In this document: piece by piece, positions 1 through 10,509 of the stretch
Layout: every line of letters begins with the position of its first letter
How positions within the stretch are numbered: the first letter of the stretch is position 1
Source: Blastocladiella emersonii ATCC 22665
Lineage: Eukaryota > Blastocladiomycota > Blastocladiomycetes > Blastocladiales > Blastocladiaceae
Length of the DNA stretch: 64,000 bases
Direction of reading: 5' to 3'
Assembly: GCA_025594325.1 (NCBI GenBank)
Contig: JANHCV010000007.1
Location: forward strand, 930,001-994,000
Notes under the pieces: generated by a model
The model's database searches: none
Told to the model about the DNA's origin: nothing
The model's input: the letters and a program-made list of their open reading frames with translations, nothing else
Program-made: the position numbers and the translations under genes

Positions 1-687
1 GTAGTCGAGACGAACTTGGTATACTAGTAACGTGCGGGAGGCGCATGTGTGAGCTTTGAGCGACCGACAAGTGAACGCAAAGGCGACGGACCAGCTCGAG
101 CGAGACCAGCGGGCCCTCAGCGGCCAGAATCTCGCAATAGTCCGGATAGTAGAACTCGCGGATGACCTTGATCCCCGCAAACGGCCCGTGGACCAGAATG
201 CACGCGCGGATCTGGCTCTTGAACGCCGGCGAGAGGTCACTCAGGTGCGTCCCGCGCGTCGGGTTCGCGGATGACTTGGACTGCGAGGTCCGCGCTCGAC
301 GTGCGCGTTTCGCGGGTCTGCCACGGAACAGTCATGTCAGGGCCGAGACAAAGTCATGCACAAGCGAAACGGGACGTCATACCGCACAGTCTCCACTTCC
401 TCGCCGTCCACATCGCTGCGGTCGTCGAACGCGGCTTCGCCGCCGGTCGCTTCCTCCTCCTCGTAGTCCATGTCCTCGCCATTGTCCTCGGCCATGAACA
501 CATCATCATCGTCTTCATCACCAAGCGGCGCCTTGCGCTTCGTGCGAGTAGCGATCGGCGCGCCTGTGGACCGCGCGACGGCGGGTCCCTCGTTCGGGTT
601 GGACGGGATCCACCCCATTGGGGCGCGCATCTCTGGCCGAGCATCGGGGCGAGAGATGCTCTCGGGTGGCATTGCATCAAGATTCAT
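1..687 (-). pseudogene. Copy A of tandem acidic-protein family, partial (runs off the left edge)
   Basis: Family of unknown function. The start at 687 gives a short basic/proline N-terminus, a KRKAP nuclear-type basic patch and a Asp/Glu-rich stretch (about 420-500), as in the copies at 822-2528 and 2538-4036. Between about 345 and 56 the minus strand in another frame encodes the family core, with IRACILVHGPFA followed by a VIREFYY..DY and an LAAEGPLVSLE segment. The change of frame near 337 is either an unrecognised short intron or a frameshift. The 3' part lies outside the window. Seen: core motif and acidic tract shared with the neighbours. Inferred: nuclear location. No known domain recognised. 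Confidence 0.5.
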
Positions 688-821
688 GGGTTTTGATGAA
701 GGGTTTAGCGGGAGGGGTGGGGAGGACGCAGTTCCAGGTTCGCGTGGCGCAGGCTCGGCACGGCGACGGATCAAGCAGTTACAGAGACCGCGGGTCATAT
801 AATGATACAGGTGCACGCCAC

Positions 822-2528
822 TCACTCCTCGTGGTCGAGGAACGCGACGTCCGGGATCCCGTAGTCAGCGTCGCGGGGCACGTCCACGATGCGACTGTCC
901 TGCTTGATCTGCCGCACCACGCGATCGTTGTACAGCTTGTCGATGAGCTCGCGCGAGGCCTTTGCGAACCGCTTGCCGAGCGGCCCGTCGCGCTGGCTGA
1001 GCGCGGCCATGACCTCGTTGTACAGCTGCGGCAGCGGCGGCAAGTTGCGGCCGTTGATGCCCAAGTGCGACGTGATGCCGACGTTGGCCTAGCCAGTACG
1101 ATTGAGTGAGCGACTGAGTGGGTGTGCGTGCGACCCAGCGCAGTGGACTGAATCGTACGAGGACCGCGATCGTCGCGACGATGACGGGCGCAAGTCCGCG
1201 GAGCGACGCTGACTTGACCCCAGCCGCGCCGGTGCGGGCCACACGCTTGTTGAGTCGCTGGAGGTGCGCTTCGACGGCGCCGAACCGGCTCCCTACACAC
1301 GCGCGCGTGTCGTGTCAGCGAGGAAAGCGAGCAGCACGAGTCGGTGTCACGAAGGGAAACAAGGGCACCGTCGCGATGGTTTACGGCCCGTTTCACGACT
1401 TCGGCAAGGAACGGGTGCAGAGCAAACTCGCCGCCTTCATTGCCCGTCGGCTGCTGGACCATCCAGTGCAGGGACGTCCTTGTTCGCACCGCGCGCCGGC
1501 AACGTCGGGCGAATGGCCGCGGTGGACTTGCATTTGAACAGCCTGGTCGTGATCGCGTTGAGCTGAGAGCGGAGATGGTGGACAACGTCCAAGAACAGCG
1601 CGTGGTACTAGGTCACGCACGGATCCATCAGTTCGAACTGACCTTGCCGATCGTCCAACAACGCAGCGCGGTGGGTCAGCTTACCTCATCAAAGCCAAGG
1701 GACTCGCCGCCGGGAGCCAGCTCCAGATAGCCGGCGTAGCAGTGCTGGCGGACCACGTCAGGCTCAGCGAACGGCCCGTAGATCAGGACGCTCGCGCGAA
1801 TCTGCATCCGGATGCTTGAGGTCACGTCGGTCTCTGACCCGCTCCGCTGGCGTTTTGCCGCGGGCCTGAGGTTCGAGTAAGCTACAGCATCGCAAAAGCG
1901 GAACGCGAAGCAACACGTGTCCATCCTTGTCAACATCATCGTCTTCTTCGTCGTCCTCCTCCTCTTCATCGTCCTCCTCCTCTTCGTCGTCCTCCTCGCC
2001 GACGTTGCCCTGATCCTCGTCGTCCTCATTGTCGCGATCGTCCTCATTGTCGCGATCGTCCTCGGAGAGCAGCTCGTTGATGCTGGACACGTCCGACAGG
2101 TCATCCATGCCGTCCTCTTCCTTGATTGACGCGGCCACCTCCCCGGGCTCCATCTCCGGCGTGCCCTCTCGAGCGGACATGAGCGCTGGCCCGTCGTTCG
2201 GCTGATCGACGCGAGGACGATGGCGGGGTGTGCGCCCTTTCAAGGCGCTTGCCGCGGCGCGCGCCGGCGGCGTCCACCCCGCCGCGCCGCGGTCCTGGAT
2301 GCGCCAGCTACGGCGAGTCGGGTCCGTTGCATGAGGTTCCATGGTCGGTGCAGGTGCGCGTCGCCGTGGTTCGTCCAACACGGAGGGAAGAAGCGAGCCG
2401 CTGGGCTTCGTTTCAGCCGCGGCAGCGTGGCGCAACGCGTTTCTCCAACCATGTCTCGACTGAGAGCGGCCACGGAGCTGAGCAGGTAACAAACCTTTGA
2501 TGAGTTGAAGTACGGGACACTCTGGCAC
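822..2528 (-). pseudogene. Copy B of tandem acidic-protein family, with frame breaks
   Basis: Same order of blocks as copy C: an acidic N-terminus (about 1920-2130, runs of Asp/Glu), the core (IRASVLIYGPFA...VVRQHCYAGYLEL, about 1690-1830), a middle segment (LHWMVQQPTG...FALHPFL, about 1400-1470) and a C-terminal block (NLPPLPQLYNEVMAAL...GPLGKRFAKASRELIDKL) ending at 822 in an acidic tail. The blocks lie in different frames, and the breaks between the acidic region and the core and inside the middle segment do not coincide with convincing GT-AG introns. I therefore read it as a decaying paralogue. Function unknown. Confidence 0.5.
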
Positions 2529-2537
2529 GCAATAGCC

Positions 2538-4036
2538 TCACTCCTCCTCATTGTCGCTGCCGAGGAACGCCGCGATCGGGATCCCCGACAGCGCCTCGCG
2601 CTGCACCGCAACGTCCTTGGCGCGCGCCTTGACGTTCGAGTTGTGGATCAGCTCGCGGCACCTCTTGGCGAGCCGGAGTCCGAGCGGCCCGTGCTTGTCC
2701 TTGAGCGCCTCGAGGAGCGCCGCGTACAGGTCCAGCAGCGGCGGGAGGTTGCTGGTGGACACGCCCAGGTGGGTTGTGATCGCCGCGTTGATCTGATGCG
2801 GGTAGCCGCAGTGAGCGCGCGCAACGGTGAGGTGAAGCGAGGGAGGAGGGGAGCGTACATAGCACGCCGTCGTGACCACCATGTGCGGCGCGAGCTGCTC
2901 CAGGGTAACGGGCTTGCGCGGGGGGTCGGCGCAGCGACGCCTTGGCCACGCGCGCGTTGAGGCGGTCGAGGTAGCTGGACATGGTCGCGAGGCAGCTTCC
3001 TGTGCGATGGTGCCCGGTCAGCAGCGCGGTGCAAGAGTCAAGTGGGACCCGTACCGGTATGCTAGCGAAGCACGCCCTGCGCCGCTGTCACGAGGAGCGG
3101 GTAAATGTCAAACGCGCCCGCGGTCTTGTCTTCGGCCGGCACGAGCATCCACGCCAGGTTGTACTCGAGGCCGCGCAGCTCCCGCTTCAGTACAGGGATG
3201 GGGAAGGCCGGAATCGGTAGGTCAGGCTCGGTGCCCGACATGAGCCGTTTCACGGCGTTGATCTGCTGGTTGTGACCAATGCGGACCATAGTCCCCACGT
3301 AGCTTGTGTACTAGACCGCCGTGGGCGTATGGGGTGAGAAAACGATCGAGTGCGCGCGGGGAGACAAGGTCGGAAAGCGCACCTGCTCGAGCGGGACCAG
3401 CGTGCCCTCCGCGGCAAAGACCTTGGTGTAGTCGACAAAGTGGAAGGCACGGATCACTTCCTTGGTCGCGAACGGCCCGTGGACCAGGATGTGCGCGCGG
3501 ATCTGGTTCTTGAACGCAAGCGGCATGTGCTTGAGGTAGGTGCCGCCGCGCAGCGGGTGGTACTTGGGCTTCCGGCTCACCCGGCCGGTGGGCCGTCCTG
3601 CGGAGCTGCCACGAAGGTGGACGAACGGGGTGAGCGGCGAGCGACCCACATTGCTCCAACGGAGCGCAGGGAACACGTACTGCGTGTCCTCATCGTCGCT
3701 GCCACTCTTAACAGCGTTGAGATCCTTGTCCGCCTCCTCGTACTCCACATCATCGTAATTGTTGTCATCGTCCTCCTCCTCCTCCTCCGAGCCATGCTCG
3801 TCCTCTTCCTTGTCGCTATCATCGACGCGACTACTGCACGCAGCTGCGGTGGCCACCGCAGAAGCGCGGAAGGCGCGCCGACGACGCTTCGTGCCCGCGA
3901 CGAGCTGCGCGGTCGCCCGCTCCTCGTTGGGCATGGACGGGGGCCGCAACGGCGCGGCGTTCGGAGCACGGGTCGGCGAGCGGGACTCGCGACGACTGCC
4001 GCGCTTCGTGCGGGTAGCAATTGCATGGGGCTTCAT
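2538..4036 (-). CDS. Copy C of tandem acidic-protein family, the most complete copy
   Basis: The preferred start at 4036 begins MKPHAIATRTKR. Blocks in order: a basic N-terminus, a GTKRRRR patch, a long Asp/Glu tract (about 3690-3830), a linker, and the core with NQIRAHILVHGPFATKEVIR (about 3440-3510). A probable intron (GTGCGC...TCTAG, about 3318-3395) joins the core to a QINAVKRLMSG...EYNLAWMLVPAEDK exon. Another intron (GTACGC...CATCAG) joins MVVTTACY to INAAITTHLGVSTSNLPPLLD, and the protein ends in an acidic SDNEEE tail at 2538. Exon boundaries between 3062 and 2980 are not settled. The acidic/basic make-up suggests a nuclear or chromatin-associated protein, an inference from composition only. 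No known family recognised. Confidence 0.5.
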
Positions 4037-4868
4037 GGTTGAGTTGGGTTGGGGTTGGGGAGCGCTGACCTCCAACTTGCGCCGGCTCAACGACTTGAGC
4101 GCGAGCGGGGCAACGCGCTGATCACTGCCCCGCAATCACATGATTTCGCAACGCGTCTCGCAGATCCGTCCGCAAGTGCGGCCGACCTTCCGGCAATGTT
4201 ACGCACTCACCCTCATGAGACAGTCGACGCGACGTTATGGATGACAATTGCATGATGTGATGGCTCGAACGGCTCCGCGACAGCCGTCGAGGGTCGGGAA
4301 CGCGTCTCGTGTCGCTCCACGCATCACCAAACCGTGCCCCAGCCATTTGAAGTGGATCCACCCAGGATCCAGCCGTGGACTGGATGGACCTCGGGAGGAT
4401 GTGGATCGCGATATTACTCTTCTGCATCAAGCGTGGATCAAGCTTGGGCGAGCTGGATCCACCCACAAATCGTGCGGACCTCTCAGATGGATCCAGATTT
4501 TGGTCAAGGTGGATCTTGAGCTTGATCCAGCAATGAATTCGCCTCGCCTCGGCGTGGATCACGCCGGGATCAAGGCGTGGGGCCTCGGCAGGCGCGGTTT
4601 GGTGATGTGCTTGCAGCAGCGGGCGGCAGGGCGGGTTGTGTCAGGATTCTGGCGCCGCAGCGGCCAATCAGCAGCGGTCAGCCGGACCGCCCGCTTCGTT
4701 GCTCTGCTCTGCTCTGCTCTTGCGCACCGACTCTCCTCGCTTCCGCCTCGGACAACTTCGTGCATCGGAACACGACGGCGACCACCACCCGCAATGTAAT
4801 ACTTCAGAGACGCATGCTGGAAAACCCAATCCGACCCACGCAAGACGCCGTTCGAGCCCTTCGCGGCG
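4037..4868. other. Intergenic stretch with a cluster of TGGATC words
   Basis: No convincing gene. Between about 4350 and 4570 the word GGATC/TGGATC recurs about ten times in varied spacing on both strands (for example around 4350, 4376, 4400, 4434, 4456, 4490, 4510 and 4556). It probably contains the promoters of the flanking divergent genes. No open frame here has the composition of the neighbouring proteins. Confidence 0.4.
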
Positions 4869-6608
4869 GTGGCCATGCATACCCGCTCCCTCGTGCGCCC
4901 GTGGCTCTTGCCGTTCGACCCGTTCGAACCAGCCGTGCGCTTGTTACGCAGGGTCGTGCCATGTGCGGCGACTCGTCGTTCACGCCGTTTGCACGCACTG
5001 AGTGCTTGCACTCATCGTGCTATCGGCCTTCCCGCACAATCATCTCGCCTTGCCCTCAGCATCCGTTGCCGCGAATCGCTTACTCACTATGCGAACCCCG
5101 TCCGTTCCTCCAGGTCCGGCTTGACTGATTCTACCGCGCCGCCCTTGGCCAACAACTTTGCGAAATTGATTGCTTCTCTCAATCCGTATCAGCTGGCCTT
5201 ATGGGACGCGGCACATAGCACCACCACCGCTCTGCCGACCGCCGCCGCCCCGCTCGGCGGCGAGATCACGCCCGTCCAGCAGCACGACGCCATGGACCAG
5301 GAGGAGATGGACGTGGACAGCGTAATCGCCAAGGACGCCGCCGAGTCGCTGTCCAACAACAACACGGGTCCGGTCCGCACCTCGGCCGTCAAGACCGCCG
5401 CCGCCCCGCACGGCGACGAGATCGCGCCCGCTGAGACCACCGCCGCCAGGTCGCTGCCCAGGGACACAGGCTCGGTCCGCACCTTGGCCGTCAAGACCGC
5501 CGACGCCCCGCACGGCGACGAGATCGCGCTCGTCGAGACCACCGCCGCCGGGTCGCTGCCCAAGGACACGGGCTCGGTCCGCACCTCGGCCGTCGAGATC
5601 ACCGCCGCCCCGCTTGGCACCGAGATCACCGCCGCCCCGCTTGGCGACGAGATCACGCCCGTCCAGCAGCACGACGCCATGGACCAGGAGAAGAAGGACG
5701 CTGCCGCCGACTCGCTGCCCAAGAACACGGGCTCGGTCCGCACTTCGGCCGTCGAGACCGCCGCCGATTCTACCACGCCGCCCTCAGCTGAGTGCACGCC
5801 GGGCACGCCCATCACGTCGGGACTCGCCACCTGGCCCAAGGACATCGTGGAATTGTTAGAGTGTATCTCTGCGGATCAGCTGGCTGCAGCCATTGAGTGC
5901 ATCAACGTGGACTTTGGCTTCATCCGCAAGGGCGACATTGACGAAAAGGCGCTGGCCAAGGGCGATGAGGTACGTTTCTTGTGCTCCGGCGTTCTCATGT
6001 ACCGTTCGCTGACATCTCGTGTCTGATAGGAACCCAACGCCGAGCACGACTGCGCAACGCCCATGGAACCAGCCGGCGACTCGGACGCAGTGGCGCAGGT
6101 GGGGTTGACAACTCGCCCATTGCGCATCAACGCGCGCGACAAGAAGCAGATTGGGCAGTCGGACGCGGCGGTGGTTGTTCCCGAGGAGCGCCAAGCTCAC
6201 GCGGCCGGCATGGCGGCGGCCACCAAGAAGCAGGCCGTGCCCAAGAAGCGGACTGCGTCCAAGACTGACGCAGTCAACCTGCGGCCGTCCAAGACCTGCA
6301 AGTTAAGCGCGGCGGCAGTCGTTCCCGAGGAGCACCTGGATCACGCAGCCAGCATGGCGGCGGCCACCAAGAAGCAGACTGTGCCCAAGAAGCAGACTGC
6401 GTCCAAGGCTGATGCAGTTGATCTGCGGCAGTCCAAGACCCGTAAGTTGAGCGCACCAGGCGACGACTTGATGTTCACCAGCCAGGTGTTCATGCTTACC
6501 TCTGATCCTTCTCTCAACCGCTTGCTCTACAAGATCGCGGTGCTTTGTCTTCAGCGCGGCAAATCAGAGGAGGAGGCGATCCGCAAGCTCAAGAAGATGT
6601 TGCGGTAA
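4869..6608 (+). CDS. Repeat-rich protein of unknown function, two exons
   Basis: Exon 1 runs 4869-5969 and exon 2 6030-6608. The 60-nt intron (5970-6029, GTACGT...GATAG) keeps the frame. The start is uncertain: 4869 is the first ATG of the open frame, but the Arg/Ser-rich first 90 residues may be leader. Residues about 120-300 hold imperfect tandem repeats of roughly 35 residues built on APHGDEIAPAETTA and DTGSVRTSAV. A non-repetitive helix-prone segment follows (DIVELLECISADQLAAAIECINVD). Exon 2 has two copies of a MAAATKKQAVPKKRTASK-type basic repeat and a C-terminal helical block ending KMLR. The basic Lys-rich repeats suggest nucleic-acid or nuclear association, by composition only. It sits inside the acidic-family cluster but is unrelated to it. 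Confidence 0.6.
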
Positions 6609-6683
6609 TCATCATATGCCCTCGAATCCGAGACGAATACAATGTCTCCTTTATTCTTCATTCACTATGGGTGGCTCGGAACA

Positions 6684-7373
6684 TCATGCCGTGCCGATTC
6701 GCGCGTGAACTTGAACTTGAACTTGCTTGACTTGCGACTGAACTGCCGCTTCACCGCGGCTCTCAATGCCCGCCGGCCGCTGATAGCGAACGCGCGGCCA
6801 GCTCTCTCCGCGGCCATGCCAAATCGCGGGTTCACCGCGGCTCTCAGTGTGCGCCGGCCACCGATAGCGAGCGCGCGGCCAGCTTATCCATGCGGGTGCT
6901 TCGTCAGCCTGTCCACAAGGGCGGGGGTGAGCGTGAGCCGAGCAATGGCGCTGACCACGTGTGTCGTCGTACTGCGTGTCCTCGTTTAGGTCGCCCACAT
7001 CACCAGCAACCTCCTCGTCGTTGTCGCTGTGCACCTCGAGACTATCGCCCGCCTCCTCGTAGATCGTGTCATCCACATCGTCGTCCCCGCTACTGTCGCC
7101 CTCCTCCTGCTCCTCCTCATCACCGCTGTTGACGCTACGGCACGCAACAGCGGCTGCAGTTGAAGCACGGGTTGAGCGCCCAGCGCGCTTAGTGCCCGCG
7201 ACCAACACGTTCTCCAGCGGTGGCAGTGGCGGTGGCGGCGGCGGCGGGACCTCGCCCTCCTCCTTCGGACGAGACAAGAGCCACGCCATCGCGGCGTTTG
7301 GCGCGCGGATTGGGATGTGAACTTCAATCCGGAGCCGGCGCTTCAGGCCGGGCGCTATTGCAGCAGGATACAT
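6684..7373 (-). pseudogene. Copy D of tandem acidic-protein family, truncated
   Basis: The N-terminal half aligns with copy C: an IRAPNAA stretch, a VAGTKRAGRS basic patch, an acidic region and the shared EDTQY ending. After EDTQY the similarity stops. The rest is a short internal duplication (about 6755-6890) encoding two ESRGE-containing repeats, not the core found in copies A-C. It carries a nine-residue polyproline run. Probably a truncated paralogue; whether it is expressed is unknown. Confidence 0.5.
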
Positions 7374-8036
7374 GGCTGGCTCTCGGTACTGGTGTTGGTG
7401 GGGAGGAGCGGCGGCTTCAACGGAGGGCGGCGGCGAGTGGAGCGAGGGCCTACGCGTGGCGCGAAGATCATCACCGCACCGTGATCACCTGTTTTGCAAC
7501 GCGTCTCGCAGCTCGGCGCGGGCTCGCTCCACCAGCACCTCTGGCTCCACTCGAACTCAGGCCGCGCACTATCCGATTGATGTTACGTTGTCCGTCTCAC
7601 TGATCGGTCCAACCCATGCAGTACATTGGCTGCCTCAACCACGGCCCACAGCGGCCACGCGTTGCGCCACTCCTCCCCTCCTAGCTGACCTGAGCGCTCA
7701 AGTGCACGGGGCCGGCGGCACCAACAGAGGGCGGCGCGAGAACTTGCGAGCGCGCGAAGACCGCCGTTCTTGCAGCGCGACTTGCGTTTGGGACGACTGC
7801 GAGCGGTGCTCGCGCATGCTGTGCTCGACCATTAAGTTGCGACGCTCCTCCTTTCCTTGCGGCCAACCTCAGCGCTTGAGAGCAAGCAGATTTCCCGTTC
7901 CCAACCCGATCCATTGCGCACCAACCTGATCCCACGCGCGCGCGCGCGCTGTGTCCGCGGTCGGGGACACTTGCGCGCGCCACAGCAAACGTATGTACAA
8001 AATTGCAAATCAATCCAATCAATTTCAACCCCCGGT
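7374..8036. other. Intergenic, nothing recognised
   Basis: About 660 bp between truncated copy D and the kinase 3' end. I see no supported gene, RNA or repeat beyond a short CG-alternating run near 7938-7950. Confidence 0.4.
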
Positions 8037-10085
8037 TTACCGCGCATCGACGGCAATCGCGCGCTGCACGTTCTCCGTGGCGGTGCCGCGGCGGGGCACG
8101 CGGAGGTACGCGTCGGTGCCGAACCCGTCGAGGACGACCATGTCGAGCGACCCGCCCCAGAACTCGGCGTAGGTGCGCGCGAGCGGCGCGCCGAGCCCGA
8201 GGTGCCGCATCGGGTGCGTCGGCAGCGTGCGCGGCGTGCGCGTCGACCACTCGAGCGTCGACGTCGCGGGCACCGCGTGCGGCGGGGGCGGGGGCAGGAT
8301 CCCGCCGTCGGCCGCCCCAGAGTGGTCTTCGCCCCACAGCGCCGCGTCGTCGTCGTGCGCGAGCCCCGTCGGCCATCCACGCGGTGAGGCCGAAGTGTCC
8401 GAGTGCAGCGCACCCGTGAGCTGCTCGGCGACGGTGCCCGTCAGGTACGGCGTGCGCGCGAGCTGGTCGCGCTGGGACTGGAGCCACGCCGAGTCGTCCG
8501 AGGTCCCACTCCAGCTCACGGACGCGAGCACGGCGCGGCGCGCGACGAGCTCGGGGTCGACGGGCGGCATGACGGCGTCGGGCGAGGACCGGCGGACAAA
8601 CGAGAAGATGTGCGGGAGGACCGAGCGCGGGACGCCGCCGCCCTGGTCCGAGACGCGGACCACGACGTCGTCGGCGCTGACGGACAGCGTCACGACAATG
8701 GGGCGGGCGGCGAGCGCCTCGGCGTCGTAGAAGACCTCGGGCCCGCCGGCGATCGAGTCGTCGCGGTGGGTGGCGCGGCGGACCGTGGCGACCATGGCGT
8801 TCTTGAGCAGCTCCAGCAGAATGTACTCGAGGTGGTCGGGCAGGTACGGGAACACGACGTTGCGGGCGAGGTCCGAGGCGGCGGCGACCGTCACGGGCGG
8901 GACGACGGGCAGGCCCGGGAACGTGTGCTTGACGAGGGCCTCGGCAATGGCGGCGGCGCGCTCGATGCAGGCGAGGGCCGAGGTTTCGGTGTCGACGACG
9001 CCCGTGCGGGTCGAGGGGGTGAGCGAGGCGGCGAGCGCCGCGGCCGGGGTGGTGCCGGGCGAGGTGGGCGCGGGGCGGTGCTGGGCGAGGTGCCAGGCGC
9101 GGGTCAGGGCGAGGTGCTGCTGGGCGAGGACGCGGCGGCCGATGCGGCTGCGGAGCATCTCGGACATGAACGTGTCGACGGCTTTCGCGGACAGCACGCC
9201 GCGGTCGTGGCACTCGAGCAGGCCGAGGGCGAGGCGCGGGATGACCGAGCGGTGGTCCTTGAGCATCTGGCGGACGAGGGCGCAGAACTGGGCATTGTCG
9301 TCGGTTGTCTCGATGACGGGGTAGTTGCGGAACGTCTCGAAGGCCGTGTAGTAGTCGGAATACACGGACGACAGCAGCGGGTTGCTGACGGCGATGTAGG
9401 GCAGCGAGGTCTGGAAGTCGCGCAGGCGGTGGGCGAGGCGCACGGGCAGCTCCTCGCGCAGGTAGTTGGCCGACTTGATGAGCTTCTGCTCGTTGACGTG
9501 GCGGCCAAAGGTGATGAGCTGGCGCAGCGTCACGCGCGTCGGCTCGCGCGCCGCGTACTGCTCGAGGACCCGGCTCGCGTAGAAGTGCTGCCGCGCGTCG
9601 AGCACCGCGCCGGGAGCGGCGGCGGCGGGTTTCGCCGCGAGCGGCGACGATCGGCTTCCCGCGGCGGACGCGGCCGGGTGCGATCCGGGCGCGGACGCAA
9701 GCTTTTTTGGGGACAGGGCAGCCGCGGCCGCGTCGGTCGCGCGCGCGGCGGCCGCCGTGTGGGGACCGGCGGTCGCGTTTGCGCTAGCGCCGGCGAACGC
9801 GGGGAAGTGTTGATTAGAGTTGGCGGTTGCCGAATTCGACGACGCGGTGGACGGCGACGAGGGCGAGGCGGCAGAGGACGAGGCGGCAGTGGGAGACGAC
9901 GCGTGCGGGCCGCTCGACCACGGCGGGTGCGCGAGACCGGAGATGCCGGCGCGCTGGTGCAGGGCGCGCTTGCTCGCAGTGGTGGCGACGGCGTGGCGGT
10001 GATGGCTGCACCGGGCGGCGACCGACGCGGTGGGCGCGGCCGCGGTAGTGATGGTCGGTGCGCGCGCGGCGAGGAGTCGATGCAT
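8037..10085 (-). CDS. Mitochondrial PDK/BCKDK-family protein kinase
   Basis: An intronless 682-residue protein. The family phosphorylates the E1-alpha subunit of pyruvate or branched-chain 2-oxoacid dehydrogenase in the mitochondrial matrix and inactivates the complex. The first about 50 residues are rich in Arg/Ala/Ser/His without acidic residues, fitting a presequence. A low-complexity linker follows to about 160, then the four-helix regulatory domain (YASRVLEQYAAREPTRVTLRQL...NYLREELPVRLAHRL). The GHKL ATPase domain shows the N-box ELLKNAM (about 424), G1 DQGGGVP (about 478) and G2 GLGAPLARTYAEFWGG (about 625). A 110-residue insert between G1 and G2 makes it longer than animal PDKs (about 400-440). 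Sequence alone does not separate PDK from BCKDK; fungal Pkp1/Pkp2 are the nearest concept. Confidence 0.9.
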   Translation of the reverse strand: MHRLLAARAPTITTAAAPTASVAARCSHHRHAVATTASKRALHQRAGISGLAHPPWSSGPHASSPTAASSSAASPSSPSTASSNSATANSNQHFPAFAGASANATAGPHTAAAARATDAAAAALSPKKLASAPGSHPAASAAGSRSSPLAAKPAAAAPGAVLDARQHFYASRVLEQYAAREPTRVTLRQLITFGRHVNEQKLIKSANYLREELPVRLAHRLRDFQTSLPYIAVSNPLLSSVYSDYYTAFETFRNYPVIETTDDNAQFCALVRQMLKDHRSVIPRLALGLLECHDRGVLSAKAVDTFMSEMLRSRIGRRVLAQQHLALTRAWHLAQHRPAPTSPGTTPAAALAASLTPSTRTGVVDTETSALACIERAAAIAEALVKHTFPGLPVVPPVTVAAASDLARNVVFPYLPDHLEYILLELLKNAMVATVRRATHRDDSIAGGPEVFYDAEALAARPIVVTLSVSADDVVVRVSDQGGGVPRSVLPHIFSFVRRSSPDAVMPPVDPELVARRAVLASVSWSGTSDDSAWLQSQRDQLARTPYLTGTVAEQLTGALHSDTSASPRGWPTGLAHDDDAALWGEDHSGAADGGILPPPPPHAVPATSTLEWSTRTPRTLPTHPMRHLGLGAPLARTYAEFWGGSLDMVVLDGFGTDAYLRVPRRGTATENVQRAIAVDAR

Positions 10086-10509
10086 GGCGATGAGGGTGAG
10101 GGCGGGGTACTGCTGTGATTTGTGCGAGTGTCGAGGGAGAGAGAGCGTGAGAAGGGAGCGGGTCCCTCTTGAGGCGGCGCGGATCGGAGCGAGACCGCGC
10201 GAGGTGTGGGGCTCGGGGTCGCCTTGCAGTGAACAAACGGGCGGGAAGGGTCAGCGAGGAACGAAACGAAGCGAGTCAGGCGCGCGGTCCGGCTGCTCGG
10301 CTCAACGCGACACCAGTGAAAACTCGCGACTTGCCTGAACCGGGTGACGTCGAGGTGGCGCCTCCCAGCCAATCGCAATCCGGCTCGTGACACCTTTTCC
10401 GCGTGTCCCGTGACCTTGACACCGCGTGATTGAAGGGATGACTCGGTCAGGCCACCGCGTGTTCGCGCTTTCCCTCTCTTGCAACGCACACCGACCGATC
10501 AGCAATGTA
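10086..10509. other. Intergenic, kinase promoter side
   Basis: About 420 bp between the kinase start (10085, minus) and the 3' end of the next minus-strand gene (10510). It presumably holds the kinase promoter and the upstream gene's 3' UTR. No distinct motif or RNA gene seen. Confidence 0.4.

Noticed and set aside
4350-4570. Ordered regulatory array of TGGATC words
   Set aside because: Spacing and orientation are irregular; kept only as a note in the intergenic entry.
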